This document shows, piece by piece, positions 62,309 through 63,287 of a stretch of DNA of 63,287 bases. The notes beneath the pieces were generated by a model, which made no database searches, was not told the DNA's origin, and saw only the letters and a list, made by a program, of their open reading frames with translations. This stretch comes from Hyphomonadaceae bacterium (GTDB lineage Bacteria > Pseudomonadota > Alphaproteobacteria > Caulobacterales > Aquidulcibacteraceae): contig JALHOC010000010.1 of NCBI GenBank assembly GCA_022843225.1, positions 1-63,287 of the forward strand. Reading direction: 5' to 3'. Numbering within the stretch: the stretch's first letter is position 1; the number at the start of each line of letters is the position of its first letter. The position numbers and the translations under genes are program-made.

Positions 62309-63232
62309 CTATTGCGCGTACAGCTCAGAGATGTTCAGCGTCGATTCTTGCAGATCGCCTTCGCTGAACGTGCCAACCCACACATCATACTGACCCGATG
62401 CCGGCGTAGCGAACGTGATCGCCGGATTGAGGCCGTTATTGCCGCCATCGTCGTCGCAGACCCAATTGCCTTCCGCGTCATTGATGACGAGCGTGGTGTC
62501 GGCCTCAGACTGCACCGAGAACACGAGCGGCAGAGAGCCCGAGCCGGCTGTCCAGTTCACGCGGAAATCCGGCGGCTGCGCCACAAAGCCTACGCAACCG
62601 GGAACGCCAAGTGTTGACGCGTCGATTGCGCCGCCCGCGGCGACGGCCACGGTGTGCGGATCAGGTTGGAAGCCTGAAGCGAGATCAACCGCGCCGTAAG
62701 CGGGGTCCATAGAGAAATCAGGACCGCCTGTGGGTGAATCGCCGGCATCTTGGCCGAGGCCGGCCACTTCCGAGATGTGCAACGAGCCGGTCGCGATTTC
62801 ATTGGCGTTGCCGAAGCGGCCGAGCCAGATCTGGTAGCGGCCGCTGCGGGGATCGTCCCAGCTCAGCTGCGGATTGAGTGCGCCGCCGCTATCATCATCG
62901 CAATACCAGCTGCCATCGGGCGCGCGCACCAAGAGCGTGGTGTCGGCATCGGAAATGCCGGCGATGAACAAGGGCAGATCGCCGGCGCGATAGCGTAGCG
63001 AAAACGACGGACGCTGCGCGACAAAGCCGGTGCAGCCTTCGCTGACGGTGGAGGCGTCGATCGGCCCGCCGCCATTGACGGTGACCAGATACGGATCGGG
63101 CTCATAGCCGGAGGTGAGCTGCACCTGCCCGAACGTGCCCGATGCGCCGCTATTGATACGCTGCGCGTGCGCGGGCGCGGCCATCAGGCCGAGCGCGGCG
63201 ACGGCGGCCAACGTGCTTCCAAGTGTCTTCAT
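62309..63232 (-). CDS. Secreted protein with a duplicated PPC-like domain
   Basis: A 307-residue protein with a Sec signal (cleavage after AHAQ, ~residue 24). Two related halves follow (about residues 34-155 and 180-304): each has GFxPDPxxVxVxxGGxIDAST, CxGFVAQxP, DTTLLVxxxxGxWxCDDDxGG and GxYxxWxGxF. Each half has one Cys in the first and one in the middle part (Cys67/111; Cys213/259), which probably pair. The layout fits PPC-type beta-sandwiches of secreted enzymes, but no protease domain is present. Confidence 0.78.
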   Translation of the reverse strand: MKTLGSTLAAVAALGLMAAPAHAQRINSGASGTFGQVQLTSGYEPDPYLVTVNGGGPIDASTVSEGCTGFVAQRPSFSLRYRAGDLPLFIAGISDADTTLLVRAPDGSWYCDDDSGGALNPQLSWDDPRSGRYQIWLGRFGNANEIATGSLHISEVAGLGQDAGDSPTGGPDFSMDPAYGAVDLASGFQPDPHTVAVAAGGAIDASTLGVPGCVGFVAQPPDFRVNWTAGSGSLPLVFSVQSEADTTLVINDAEGNWVCDDDGGNNGLNPAITFATPASGQYDVWVGTFSEGDLQESTLNISELYAQ

Positions 63233-63287
63233 TGTGGGGTCCCCAAATTCAGAGTTTCGCTGAGATTCTCTCGCGTCGGCATCTTGG

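Overview
The window looks like a stretch of core chromosome from a free-living alphaproteobacterium. The partial 16S rRNA, the GC-rich codon use, the PHB genes, the many TonB-dependent receptors and the TIGR02301, YcgN and HIG1-type small genes all fit Caulobacterales/Hyphomonadales (Hyphomonadaceae-like). The genus cannot be fixed from sequence reading alone. I see no phage, transposase, integrase, CRISPR array or tRNA gene. Gene density is high, with many 4-nt ATGA overlaps and convergent genes sharing terminators.

Layout: 1-725 is the 5' end of a 16S gene read leftwards, with a leader that carries a boxA-like site and a good -35/-10 pair. 0.9-8.4 kb holds a CBS protein, a DUF2157/GDYXXLXY membrane pair, a rhomboid-cysE-Nudix operon, a nitroreductase, an exported methyltransferase-like lipoprotein, RmuC and a HIG1-type small protein. 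8.5-13.5 kb has a cobalamin adenosyltransferase and the PHB genes phaB, phaA and phaR with a single-domain response regulator between phaB and phaA. 14.0-14.66 kb is a non-coding, strongly hairpin-forming stretch. 14.7-23 kb mixes envelope proteins (beta-barrel, glycine zipper, TonB-like, a secreted repeat protein) with RNA methyltransferases (RlmD-like, TlyA) and an amidase. 23-24.2 kb has a macro-domain protein and an AbrB/VapC toxin-antitoxin pair with a candidate operator.

24.2-34.6 kb is housekeeping: pyrC, a GT9 glycosyltransferase, YgfZ, a KAS III-like enzyme, gltX, an MDR reductase, an MBL protein and rnd. 34.6-40.4 kb is a nutrient-capture locus: a beta-propeller phytase lipoprotein between two TonB-dependent receptors. 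It has a candidate Pho box before the phytase and a striking hairpin or Fur-like palindrome at the start of the second receptor. 40.6-49 kb holds cysS, folE (with a possible THF-II riboswitch), a small secreted protein with a TonB-box-like N-terminus, DUF817, a sarcosine-oxidase-like flavoenzyme, PhoD and RluD. 49-63 kb holds rpoH, an O-antigen-ligase-like protein, two Yip1 paralogues, purA, a patatin, the serC-serA pair separated by a long palindrome, a folP-thiD-phzF operon, a Nudix protein, gloA and a secreted protein with a duplicated domain.

Together the genes describe an oligotroph-type cell that stores carbon as PHB and scavenges phosphate (phytase, PhoD) and metals or substrates through TonB receptors. 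No clear new defence or mobile system is visible. The most unusual signals are the structured non-coding element near 14.3 kb, the start-site hairpin at 40.4 kb, the serC-serA palindrome and several exported proteins of unknown role.
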